From: Achromobacter animicus
GTDB taxonomy: Bacteria; Pseudomonadota; Gammaproteobacteria; Burkholderiales; Burkholderiaceae_B
NCBI RefSeq assembly: GCF_902859585.1
Contig: NZ_CADIJM010000006.1
Coordinates: forward strand, 1-64,000
Direction of reading: 5' to 3'
DNA length: 64,000 bases
A program made the translations under genes and the position numbers. Position 1 is the stretch's first letter. The number at the start of each line of letters is the position of its first letter. Below are positions 26,154-34,519 of the stretch, piece by piece. The notes under the pieces are model-generated. The model was given only the letters and a program-made list of their open reading frames with translations, was not told where the DNA came from and did not search any database.

Positions 26154-27170
26154 CTAGTTGCGCGCCTTCTGGATTTCGTCGTTCAGCTGCTTGACCAGTT
26201 CCGGGCCGAGCTCTTGCGTGTACTTGTCGACCACGGGCTGCACCTTCTGGCGCATGCGGGCCACTTCTTCCGGCGTGACGGTGTTGATCTTCATGCCGTT
26301 CTTTTCAAGCGTGCCCATGGCCTTGGTGGAATCGGCGCGGCTGTCCTGCCTTTCGAAGTCGCGCGACGACGCGGCGGCCTGGCGGATCAGCTTCTGCTCG
26401 TCGGGCGACAGCGTGTCCCACCACTTCTTGGACGCCAGCACCACCCACGGCGTGTAGACGTGGCGCGTGATGGTCAGGTAGGGCTGCACCTCGTAGAACT
26501 TGCTGCTCTGGATCGTGGTGATGGGATTTTCCTGGCCGTCCACCGTGCGCGTTTCCAGCGCGGTGAACAGTTCCGAGAACGGCATCGGCACCGCGTTGGC
26601 GCCCAGCGTGTTGAACACACCCAGCGCGATCTGGTTCTGCATGACGCGCAGCTTGATGCCCTGCAGGTCCTCGGCGCGTGTGATCGGCCGCTTGGAATTG
26701 GTCATGTTGCGAAAGCCGTTTTCCCAATAGACCAGGCCGACCAGACCTTTGGCTTCCAGTTTTTTCAGCAGATCCTGCCCGAGCGGGCCGTCCAGCACCG
26801 CGTCGGCCTCTTTTTCGCTGTTGAACAGGAAAGGCAGGTCGAACACGCCGAATTCCTTGACCATACCCGCCAGCGGCGCGGTGGATCCCACCATCATTTC
26901 CTGCGCGCCGCCCACCAGCGCGCTCTGCATCTGCTCGTCCGAGCCCAGGTTGGCCGAGCCGAAGGTCCGCATCTTGAGCTTGCCGCCGCTGACCTTTTCC
27001 AGTTCCTGCGCCAGATGGCGGGCCGCGCGGCCCTGCACGCTTTCCTCGTTCAGCCCGTAGCCGAAGCGGATGAGGCGCGGCTTGACGTCCGCGGCCGCGG
27101 CCACCCCGGCGACGGTGCAGGACAGCACCGTCGCCAGGACAAGAATGCGGGTCTTGAATTGCTTGATCAT
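26154..27170 (-). CDS. dctP: TRAP transporter solute-binding protein
   Basis: The 338-residue DctP-family protein has a Sec signal peptide (about 1-27, ending AGVAAAA) and the family core motifs: IRFGYGLNEESVQGRAA, then TNSKRPITRAEDLQGIKLRVMQN with the conserved Arg that anchors a ligand carboxylate, and PFSELFTALETRTVDGQENP. It binds an acidic substrate, probably a sugar acid given the adjacent dehydratase. It is encoded after dctQ and dctM and before the dehydratase, all on the minus strand. Confidence 0.95.
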   Translation of the reverse strand: MIKQFKTRILVLATVLSCTVAGVAAAADVKPRLIRFGYGLNEESVQGRAARHLAQELEKVSGGKLKMRTFGSANLGSDEQMQSALVGGAQEMMVGSTAPLAGMVKEFGVFDLPFLFNSEKEADAVLDGPLGQDLLKKLEAKGLVGLVYWENGFRNMTNSKRPITRAEDLQGIKLRVMQNQIALGVFNTLGANAVPMPFSELFTALETRTVDGQENPITTIQSSKFYEVQPYLTITRHVYTPWVVLASKKWWDTLSPDEQKLIRQAAASSRDFERQDSRADSTKAMGTLEKNGMKINTVTPEEVARMRQKVQPVVDKYTQELGPELVKQLNDEIQKARN

Positions 27171-27201
27171 GGTGTTTCTCCTCGGGGGTTTTCAAGTGCC
27201 G

Positions 27202-28482
27202 CTAGTGCATCCAGCGTGCGGGTACGGTGATCAGTTCGGGGAAGATCACCAGCAGGACCAGCAGCAGTGTGTAGGCCACGACGTAGCGCCACACCCCTCT
27301 GCAGATGGTTTCCATATTGATGCGGGCCACGCCGCAAACCACGTTGAGCACCGTGCCCACCGGGGGCGTCAGCAGGCCGACGCTGCCGACCATGACGAAC
27401 ATGACGCCGAAGTAGACGGGGTCGATCCCTGCCTTGATGACGACGGGCATGAGTACGGGGCCGAGGATCAGGATGGTCGGCGTCAGATCCATCACCGTGC
27501 CGACCAGCGTCAGCAGGATCAGCAGCGCGAACATCAGCATCTTTGGCTGATCCATGACCGGCTCAAGCAATGCGATCAGGTCCTGCGGCAGGTCCGCCAG
27601 CGTGATCATGTAGGACGAGACCATGGCGGCCGCCACCAGAAACATGACCACGGCGGTCGTGCGCGCCGCGTTGATGAAGAGCGGTCCCAGGTCGCGCCAT
27701 CCGATTTCGCGGTAGACGAAGAGGCTGACCAGCAACGCATACACGGCGGCGACGACGGCCGCTTCCGTGGGGGTGAAGATGCCGCCCCGCAGGCCGCCGA
27801 TGATGATGACCGGCAGAAAGAGCGCCCACAGCGAGCCGCGCAGCGCCTTAAGGCGATTGCTCCAGGGCTCACGCGGCGCGGGCTTGATGCTGCCGTGCTT
27901 GCGCGCCACCCAGGTCCACACCGCCACCAGCGTCAGCCCCATCATGAGGCCCGGTGCGATGCCAGCGAAGAACAGCTTGGTGATCGACACGTTGGTGGCG
28001 ACCCCGAAGATGATGAACGAGATCGACGGCGGGATGATGGGCGCGATGATGCCGCCGGCCGCGATCAGGCCCGACGCCTGGCCGGCCTCATAGCCCTTTT
28101 CGCGCAGCATCGGGATGAGCAGTGATCCCAGCGCCGCGGCGTCAGCCACGGCCGAGCCCGACAGGGACGCCAGCAGCACGCTGGCGAAAATGGCCACATA
28201 TCCCAGGCCGCCCTGGATGTGGCCCACGAACGTGTTGGCCAGATGCACGATGCGCCGCGAGATGCCGCCGGCGTTCATCAGTTCGCCGGCCAGCATGAAA
28301 AGCGGCACCGCCATCAGCGTGAAGCTGTTGGCGCCGGACAGCATGTTCTGGGCGAGGAGCTGGGTGTCGTAGAAGTCCAGCTGGAACATCATGACGATCG
28401 CGCTGATGATGAGCGCGAAGGCGATCGGCATGCCCAGGGCGATCAGCCCCAGCAGCACGACTAGGAAGACGGTCAGGATCAT
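27202..28482 (-). CDS. dctM: TRAP transporter large permease
   Basis: The 426-residue protein with about 12 membrane helices is the ion-coupled transport subunit (DctM). Motifs include GMPIAFALIISAIVMM, AVPLFMLAGELMNAGGISRRIV, and IIAPIIPPSISFIIFGVATN with the re-entrant PP hairpin. The start at 28482 fits the first helix (MILTVFLVVLLGLIALG); an upstream in-frame region is not membrane-like. It lies 43 bp after dctQ and 31 bp before dctP. Confidence 0.95.
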   Translation of the reverse strand: MILTVFLVVLLGLIALGMPIAFALIISAIVMMFQLDFYDTQLLAQNMLSGANSFTLMAVPLFMLAGELMNAGGISRRIVHLANTFVGHIQGGLGYVAIFASVLLASLSGSAVADAAALGSLLIPMLREKGYEAGQASGLIAAGGIIAPIIPPSISFIIFGVATNVSITKLFFAGIAPGLMMGLTLVAVWTWVARKHGSIKPAPREPWSNRLKALRGSLWALFLPVIIIGGLRGGIFTPTEAAVVAAVYALLVSLFVYREIGWRDLGPLFINAARTTAVVMFLVAAAMVSSYMITLADLPQDLIALLEPVMDQPKMLMFALLILLTLVGTVMDLTPTILILGPVLMPVVIKAGIDPVYFGVMFVMVGSVGLLTPPVGTVLNVVCGVARINMETICRGVWRYVVAYTLLLVLLVIFPELITVPARWMH

Positions 28483-28525
28483 TGCGGATATCCGGGCAGG
28501 TGATTGGGGGCGGTGAGGGGCGGGT

Positions 28526-29083
28526 TCACACCGCCGGGTCTTCCGGACTGGACTCCGCCGGCATCGGGCCGCCCGCAATCACGCGGACCAGGTCGATGAG
28601 GGTCAGGATGCCCATCGCCACGGCGGCATACAGGCCGGCTGCGTTAAAGACGGCCAGCGGCATGCCGGTGACCGGCAGCACGGTGTCCATGCCGATCACC
28701 GTCTGGACCCAGCCGCCTTCGGCCATCAGCCACAGCACCCACAGGATCATCAGTTGGCAGGCAATGTGCGACACGCGGCGCGCGCCCGGGCCGAAGCGTT
28801 CCACCATCATGGTGACGCCGATGTGCTGGTGTTCGCGCAGCGCGATCACCGCGCCCAGGAAGATCATCCAGACAAAGGCCAGGCGCGAGACCTCATCGGA
28901 CACGTTGATGCCGGAGTTGAAGAGATAGCGCAGCGCCACGTTGCCGAACAGCAGCACGACCATCACGATCAGACAGGCCACCATCAGCCAGGTCTGCAGC
29001 ACAAAACACCAGTCCGCGGCGCGGGCCAGCGGTGACCGGCCGGGACGCGACGGCCCCGGCCGCCCCAGTGGGGAAGCTTGCAT
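28526..29083 (-). CDS. dctQ: TRAP transporter small permease
   Basis: The 185-residue protein with four membrane helices carries the DctQ motif ISDEVSRLAFVWMIFLGAVIALREHQHIGV (here NVSDEVSR...). The start at 29083 has a strong GGAGAGGAG ribosome site. It is the first gene of the minus-strand dctQMP-dehydratase operon and faces the divergent repressor gene across a 130-bp region with a palindromic operator. Confidence 0.93.
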   Translation of the reverse strand: MQASPLGRPGPSRPGRSPLARAADWCFVLQTWLMVACLIVMVVLLFGNVALRYLFNSGINVSDEVSRLAFVWMIFLGAVIALREHQHIGVTMMVERFGPGARRVSHIACQLMILWVLWLMAEGGWVQTVIGMDTVLPVTGMPLAVFNAAGLYAAVAMGILTLIDLVRVIAGGPMPAESSPEDPAV

Positions 29084-29134
29084 GGTTGTCTCCTCTCCGT
29101 TTTTCCGGAGTTTTCTAATCATTTGATGCGGGTC

Positions 29135-29150
29135 ATGTTAGCGCTAACAT
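29135..29150. promoter_or_regulatory. Palindromic operator for the GntR-like repressor
   Basis: ATGTTAGCGCTAACAT is a perfect 16-bp palindrome. It has the ATGTTA-N4-TAACAT layout known for E. coli GntR (LacI family) operators. It lies between the divergent dctQ and repressor genes, 52 bp from the dctQ start and 64 bp from the repressor start, so it can control both. Confidence 0.85.
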
Positions 29151-29213
29151 TTTTGCTTTGGCAAGCCTCTTTTTTTCCGTCAGACTACGCGCTTGCATTC
29201 ACCGCGAGGGTCC

Positions 29214-30239
29214 ATGTCCATCCGCAAACCCCGAAGCTCGCGCGCCGGCCGCGTCACCATGCAGGACGTCGCGCGGCGCGTCGGCGTCAGCGCCATCACG
29301 GTCTCGCGGGCGCTGCGCACGCCGGACAAGGTGGGGGAAGACCTGCGCCAGCACATCGCGCGGGTGTGCCAGGAACTTGGCTACGTGCCCAACCACGCCG
29401 CCAGCGCGCTTGCATCGGCGCGATCGCAGACCATCGTGGTGCTGATTCCGTCGCTGAGCAACGTGGTCTTCGTGGACATCATCACGGGCATCAAGGACGT
29501 GCTGGACCAGCACGGCTACCACATGCTGATCGGCGTGACGGGCTATTCGCCGGACGAAGAGGAGGCGCTGCTGCGCAAGTACCTGCAGCACTCGCCCGAC
29601 GGGTTGGTGCTGACCGGCATCGATCACAATCCGGGCGTCTGGGAACTGCTGCGCGCGCAGGCGATTCCCACGGTGCACACGATCGAAACGCTGGAAGGCA
29701 ACGACGACATGAGCGTCGGGTTCTCGCAATTCGACTCGGGCTACGCCGCCGGCCGCCATCTGGTGGAGCGCGGCTACCGCCGCATCGGCATCATCGGCGC
29801 GCAGTTGGATCCGCGGTCGCTGCGCCGTTGCGAGGGGTGCCGGCAGGCGCTACGCGATGCAGGCTTGTATGACGCGGCGCTGGAAATCATGACGCCGGAG
29901 AAATCGTCGATCAGCCTGGGGGCCGCGCTGATGCAGGACCTGCATACGCGCCACCCGGATTGCGACGCCGTGTTCTTCTGCAACGACGACCTGGCGCAGG
30001 GCGCGGTGTTCCAATGCGGCCGCGACGGGTTGCAGGTGCCGGCGCAAATGGCGATCGTCGGGTTTCATGACCTGGCGGGCACGGCCTGGACCACGCCGCC
30101 GCTGTCCACCATCGCCACGCCGCGCTATCAGATCGGGCTATCCGCCGCGCGATTGCTCATGCAGCATCTGGCGGGCGAACCCGTGCCCGAGCGGCACGTG
30201 GATCTGGGTTTCGAACTGGTCCAGCGCGAAACCAGCTAA
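29214..30239 (+). CDS. LacI-family repressor, gluconate-repressor (GntR) type
   Basis: The 341-residue protein has an N-terminal LacI helix-turn-helix (VTMQDVARRVGVSAITVSRALRTPDKV), very close to E. coli GntR, followed by a hinge and a periplasmic-binding-protein-like effector domain (about 65-335). The start at 29214 has GAGGG in front; a start at 29193 would add seven residues. It is divergent from the TRAP-dehydratase operon, and the intervening palindrome matches the GntR operator class. It should therefore repress that operon until a sugar acid binds. Its stop codon overlaps the convergent TetR gene by 4 bp. Confidence 0.93.
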   Translation: MSIRKPRSSRAGRVTMQDVARRVGVSAITVSRALRTPDKVGEDLRQHIARVCQELGYVPNHAASALASARSQTIVVLIPSLSNVVFVDIITGIKDVLDQHGYHMLIGVTGYSPDEEEALLRKYLQHSPDGLVLTGIDHNPGVWELLRAQAIPTVHTIETLEGNDDMSVGFSQFDSGYAAGRHLVERGYRRIGIIGAQLDPRSLRRCEGCRQALRDAGLYDAALEIMTPEKSSISLGAALMQDLHTRHPDCDAVFFCNDDLAQGAVFQCGRDGLQVPAQMAIVGFHDLAGTAWTTPPLSTIATPRYQIGLSAARLLMQHLAGEPVPERHVDLGFELVQRETS

Positions 30240-30844
30240 GCGCCCTCCAGCATCGCCATCAAACCGATGATCAGCGCCTGCATGCCCTGATCCAGTTCCA
30301 CTTCCATCTCGGATTCTTCCGCCGTGCGCGCGGCGTCGACGACCGGCTCCAGCCCGGCAACCGAATACACCGTGTCCGCCACCGCAAGGCCGTGAAACGC
30401 CACGGTCGCCAGCAGGATGCGCGATTGTTCCTTTGAGATGCCATAGGCGTCGGCGATGTGGCGCTGATGCCCGTCGATCTTCGCCAGCATGGACGGCGTC
30501 GCGGCCAGCCGCCGGATGACGTAGGGCGTCACGCCCGGATGCGCCTTGACGAACTCGCGCACGGATGTCGCGAACACCGTCAGGTAGTCCTTGAGATCTC
30601 CGCGATCGTGGCTACAGGCCTGCGGAATCTGCCACCGCTTGAAGATCTCCTCGGCGACCAGGCGCTTGAGCTCTTCCAGGCTGGGCACGTGCTTGTACAG
30701 CGCCATGTGGCTGACGCCCAGCGCTGCTGCGACGCCGACGAACGTGATGTTGGGCAGGCCCACGGCGATGCCGGCATCGGCGATCCGCTCGCGGGTGATG
30801 GTGGGAGGGCGTCCCCGTGCGGGGCGGCGCTCTGGCGGCTGCAT
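30236..30844 (-). CDS. TetR-family regulator divergent from the siderophore operon
   Basis: The 202-residue protein has a TetR N-terminal helix-turn-helix (RERIADAGIAVGLPNITFVGVAAALGVSHMALYKHVPSLEELKRLVAEEI) and a helical ligand domain. The start at 30844 has AGGGA 8 nt upstream. It is transcribed away from the siderophore uptake operon, and the 139-bp region between them holds a pair of direct repeats and a Fur-like box. A role in controlling that operon is inferred from position. Confidence 0.88.
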   Translation of the reverse strand: MQPPERRPARGRPPTITRERIADAGIAVGLPNITFVGVAAALGVSHMALYKHVPSLEELKRLVAEEIFKRWQIPQACSHDRGDLKDYLTVFATSVREFVKAHPGVTPYVIRRLAATPSMLAKIDGHQRHIADAYGISKEQSRILLATVAFHGLAVADTVYSVAGLEPVVDAARTAEESEMEVELDQGMQALIIGLMAMLEGA

Positions 30845-30899
30845 GTCTGATCCCTGTTGTTGGCGTCGGCGATCCCGCACTTTAACCCGTCCCGCAATT

Positions 30900-30951
30900 A
30901 TTTAGTTTATTGCTATGCAACTATTTCAAGATTTAGTTTATAGTGATGCAA
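30900..30951. promoter_or_regulatory. Pair of 21-bp direct repeats, candidate TetR operators
   Basis: The 21-mers at 30900-30920 and 30931-30951 match at 18 of 21 positions, start 31 bp apart (about three helical turns) and share ATTTAGTTTAT and ATGCAA. The first also contains the inverted repeats TTGC-TAT-GCAA and TAGTT-N11-AACTA. They lie in the AT-rich gap between the TetR gene and the operon. Confidence 0.55.
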
Positions 30952-30961
30952 ATAATTATCA
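30947..30961 (+). promoter_or_regulatory. Fur-like box upstream of the siderophore operon
   Basis: TGCAAATAATTATCA matches 12 of the 14 fixed positions of the 7-1-7 Fur consensus TGATAATNATTATCA. It lies 23 bp before the first ABC gene, which starts at 30984, where it would block transcription when iron is sufficient. Confidence 0.6.
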
Positions 30962-30983
30962 ACTTCGTCCTGGTACTTCGTTC

Positions 30984-32771
30984 ATGAGCACTTCCGGAGC
31001 CGCGCCGGCCCACGCTAAACACCCCGGCCCGCTCAGCCTGGTGTTGACCCCGATTCGCGGGCAACTCATTGCCGCAGCCGCGCTTGCCGCAGTTGGCACC
31101 ATGCTCACGCTGGCGCCGCTCGCCGCCATCGCACACATTGCTCGCCTCATCCTGGAAGGTCCCGAACCAACGGCTCCCGAGCTTTGGTGGACTGTCGCCG
31201 CTGCCGTCGCGAGCCTGTTCACGGGCATGGCGCTGGTGTCGGCTGCCGAACTGACCGCCCACCTGGCCGACAACCGGATCACGCATCATCTGCGCCTGGC
31301 CGGCGCGAGGCGGTTGGCGCAAGTGCCTTTGGGCTGGTTCACGGACCGGGCCTCCGGCGAGGTCAAACAGGCATTGCAGGACGACATGGCGACGCTGCAC
31401 AGCCTCACCGCGCATTTCTTCACGGCTGTGGGACGCGCCGGCGGCGCCATCGCGGCGTCGGCGGTCTACCTGTTTGCGCAGGACTGGCGCCTTGCCATCG
31501 CGGCGTTGCTGCCGTTTCCGGGCTTCTTCCTCTTTCTGCGGCGGGCCATGAAGGCGGGCGGCGCGAACATGCCGGTGTTCATGGAACGCCTTGGCCGCCT
31601 CAACGGCGCGACCGTCGAATTCGTCAATGGCATACCCGTGGTCAAGGCGTTTGGCGATGCCGGCAAGGCGCATCGCGGCTACCGGGACGCGGTGGACGGC
31701 TTTGCCGCGGCTTTTGCCGACTTCACCCGGCCATTGGTCGCCGCGATGGCGCGGGCCCACGCGCTGATCGCGCCGGTCACGGTTCTGGGCGTGGTGCTGG
31801 GCGCGGGCGCGCTGTTCGTGGCGCTGGAGTGGATGGCGCCGGTGGACGTGCTGCCTTTCGCATTGGTGGCGCCGGGCATCTGCGCGCCGATGCTGTTGCT
31901 GCACACGCTGTTGCACGATCTGGGCAGCGCCACGGGCGCGGCGCAACGGGTGCTGGCGCTGATGAATACGCCCGTGCTGAAGGCGCCGGCGGCCGGCCAC
32001 GGCCAGATTCCTAAAGGGCATGAAGTGCGGTTCGAGGATGTCAGCTACCGCTACGGCGATGGTCACGAGGCCGTGTCCGGCATCACGTTCACGCTGGCGC
32101 CCGGCACGGTGACCGCCATTGTCGGCCCGTCCGGCGCCGGCAAATCCACGCTCGCCCGCCTGCTGGTGCGCTTCTTCGACCCGGCGCAAGGGCGCATCAC
32201 ACTCGGCGGCGCGGACCTGCGCCAGATCGAGAGCGCGCAGCTCTACCGGCGCATCGGCTTCGTGCTGCAGGAGGTGCGGCTCATCCACGCCAGCGTGCGT
32301 GACAACATCGCGCTGGGCCGGCCGGGCGCCACCCAGCAGGAAATCGAAGCCGCCGCGCGCGCCGCCAACATCCACGAACGCATCCTGGCCCTGCCGCGCG
32401 GCTACGACGCCGTGATCGGCGAAGACGCGCAGCTCTCGGGCGGGGAACGCCAACGCGTGAGCATCGCGCGCGCCGTCCTGCTGGATCCGCCCGTGCTGGT
32501 GCTGGACGAGGCCACGGCCGCAGCCGATGCCGGCAACGAAGCGGCCGTCCAGGAGGCGCTGTCGCGCTTTGCGCGGGGTCGCACGCTGCTGGTGATCGCG
32601 CACCGGCTGGACACGGTGGTGCATGCCGATCACATCCTGGTCCTGGAAGACGGGGCCATCACCGAACAGGGGCGGCACGACGCGCTGCTGGCGCATGGCG
32701 GCTGCTATGCGCGGCTGTGGGCGCAGGGCGGTCATGCGATGGCGACGGCGCAAGAGGAGCCGGCATGCTGA
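30984..32771 (+). CDS. ABC transporter permease-ATPase fusion, YbtP/IrtA-like
   Basis: The 595-residue protein has six membrane helices (about 25-300) fused to an ATPase (about 340-590) with Walker A GPSGAGKST (381-389), signature LSGGE and Walker B VLVLDEAT. The fold is that of an exporter (type IV), but the membrane-domain motifs PLGWFTDRASGEVKQALQDD resemble YbtP and IrtA, which import ferric siderophores. It lacks the siderophore-reductase domain found in IrtA. The start at 30984 is preferred because a start at 30915 would place the Fur-like box inside the gene. It overlaps the partner gene by 7 bp. Confidence 0.85.
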   Translation: MSTSGAAPAHAKHPGPLSLVLTPIRGQLIAAAALAAVGTMLTLAPLAAIAHIARLILEGPEPTAPELWWTVAAAVASLFTGMALVSAAELTAHLADNRITHHLRLAGARRLAQVPLGWFTDRASGEVKQALQDDMATLHSLTAHFFTAVGRAGGAIAASAVYLFAQDWRLAIAALLPFPGFFLFLRRAMKAGGANMPVFMERLGRLNGATVEFVNGIPVVKAFGDAGKAHRGYRDAVDGFAAAFADFTRPLVAAMARAHALIAPVTVLGVVLGAGALFVALEWMAPVDVLPFALVAPGICAPMLLLHTLLHDLGSATGAAQRVLALMNTPVLKAPAAGHGQIPKGHEVRFEDVSYRYGDGHEAVSGITFTLAPGTVTAIVGPSGAGKSTLARLLVRFFDPAQGRITLGGADLRQIESAQLYRRIGFVLQEVRLIHASVRDNIALGRPGATQQEIEAAARAANIHERILALPRGYDAVIGEDAQLSGGERQRVSIARAVLLDPPVLVLDEATAAADAGNEAAVQEALSRFARGRTLLVIAHRLDTVVHADHILVLEDGAITEQGRHDALLAHGGCYARLWAQGGHAMATAQEEPAC

Positions 32772-34519
32772 CGACCTTTGTGCGCCTGCTTGGCAACGAC
32801 GTTGCCTTCCTGCGCCGCTACGGGTGGCTGGCGGCCGCCTACGGGCTGGCCTGCGGGCTGACCATGGCGGCCACGGCGCCGCTGCTTACGCATCTGCTGG
32901 CCGGCGACACGCGGCAGGCCGCTGCGTGGCTGGCTGCGGTGCTCGCCGGGGTGGTGTGCTGCGGGGCGCTACGCCTGCCGGTCGAACGGGCCGGCGTGCG
33001 TGTGGGCGTCGCCATCCTGCAGGCTGGCCGCCATCGGCTGGGCGACCATGTGGCGCGCCTGCCTGTCGGCTGGTTAACGCCGCAGAACACCGCGCGTCTC
33101 AGCCATGTCGTCACGCAGGGCATGATGACCGTGGCCCAGTTGCCCGCGCACGTCTTCACGCCGCTCGTCGCAGGTGTGGCGGCGCCCCTCGTGCTGGTGG
33201 CGGCGCTGTTTGCGCAGCATTGGCTGCTGGGGCTGATCGCACTGGCGGCGCTGCCGCTGCTGGCGGGCGTGCTGGCGCTGACCGCGCGGTTGGCGGGGCG
33301 CGCCGACGCCGAGTTTCATCGGCGCTTTGCCGAAACCAGCCAGCGCGTGGTGGAGTTTGCGCAGGCGCAGTCGGTGCTGCGCGCCTTCAGCGCGGAAGGC
33401 GGCGGCATGCGGCACATCGAGCAATCCCTCGACGCGCAGCGCCGATCGGGCACGCGCCTGATCTGGCGGTCGGCGGCCGCGGCCGTCCTCAACGTCTGGG
33501 CGGTCCAGGCCGTCTTTGCCGCCCTGCTGATCGCGGCGGCTCTGTGGCTCAACGGACTGCTCGCCGCCGGCGCCGCTAACGGGCAATTGGTGGCCGCCGT
33601 TGTCGCGATGCTGCTGGCGGTGCGCTACATCGACGGCCTGCTCGAGGTTGCCGGCTACGGCGAGGTGCTGCGCGGCGCGCGCGCCCAGCTTGATGAGATC
33701 GACGCGCTTTTTGCGGCGGCGCCCTTGCCGGAGCCCGCCGCACCGCAGACGCCGCGCGACGCGTCCATCGAATTGCGCGACGTGCGCTTTCGCTACGCGC
33801 AGGACACGCCCGACGTGCTGCACGGCCTGAACCTGCGCATCGAGCCGGGCAGCATGGTCGCGCTGGTCGGCGCATCGGGGTCCGGCAAGACCACGCTGGT
33901 GCGGCTGATCGCGCGATTCTTCGACGTGACGCAAGGCAGCGTGCACATCGGCGGCGTTGACGTGCGGCAGATCGCCAGCACGCAACTGGCCGGCCACATC
34001 AGCCAGATATTCCAGGACACCTATCTTTTTACCGGCACCATTGCCGACAACATCCGTGCCGGCCGGCCGGGCAGTGATGATGCCGATGTCCTGCACGCCG
34101 CGCGCGAAGCGGGCGTAGACGAGATCGCCGCGCGCCTGCCGCAAGGCATGGACACGCCGGTGGGCGAGGGCGGCGCGCGGCTGTCGGGCGGCGAGCGCCA
34201 GCGCATCGCCATCGCGCGCGCGCTGATCAGCAACGCGCCCATTCTGCTGGTGGACGAGGCCACCGCGGCGCTGGACGCGGGCAATCAGGCCGTCATCGCC
34301 AGCACGCTGGCGCGCCTGCGCGGCAAGCGGACGCTGGTGGTCATTGCGCATCAGTTGTCGACGGTGGCGATGGCTGATGAGATCGCGGTGGTGGAGGACG
34401 GCCGGATCGTCGAAGCGGGCGCGCCGGCGGCGCTGCACGCGAGCGGCGGACGGTACGCGCAATTCCTGACGCAGCGCGAGGCCGCCAAGGGTTGGCGCAT
34501 CGCCGGAGACCGCGTCTGA
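32765..34519 (+). CDS. ABC transporter permease-ATPase fusion, YbtQ/IrtB-like
   Basis: The 584-residue partner of the preceding half-transporter has a membrane domain (about 15-300) and an ATPase with Walker A GASGSGKTT (about 369-377), signature LSGGE and Walker B ILLVDEAT. The membrane motif PVGWLTPQNTARLSHVVTQG parallels YbtQ/IrtB. The ATG overlaps the previous stop by 7 bp, with AAGAGGAG upstream. Together the two should form a heterodimer in the inner membrane. Import rather than export is inferred from family and context. Confidence 0.85.
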   Translation: MLTTFVRLLGNDVAFLRRYGWLAAAYGLACGLTMAATAPLLTHLLAGDTRQAAAWLAAVLAGVVCCGALRLPVERAGVRVGVAILQAGRHRLGDHVARLPVGWLTPQNTARLSHVVTQGMMTVAQLPAHVFTPLVAGVAAPLVLVAALFAQHWLLGLIALAALPLLAGVLALTARLAGRADAEFHRRFAETSQRVVEFAQAQSVLRAFSAEGGGMRHIEQSLDAQRRSGTRLIWRSAAAAVLNVWAVQAVFAALLIAAALWLNGLLAAGAANGQLVAAVVAMLLAVRYIDGLLEVAGYGEVLRGARAQLDEIDALFAAAPLPEPAAPQTPRDASIELRDVRFRYAQDTPDVLHGLNLRIEPGSMVALVGASGSGKTTLVRLIARFFDVTQGSVHIGGVDVRQIASTQLAGHISQIFQDTYLFTGTIADNIRAGRPGSDDADVLHAAREAGVDEIAARLPQGMDTPVGEGGARLSGGERQRIAIARALISNAPILLVDEATAALDAGNQAVIASTLARLRGKRTLVVIAHQLSTVAMADEIAVVEDGRIVEAGAPAALHASGGRYAQFLTQREAAKGWRIAGDRV

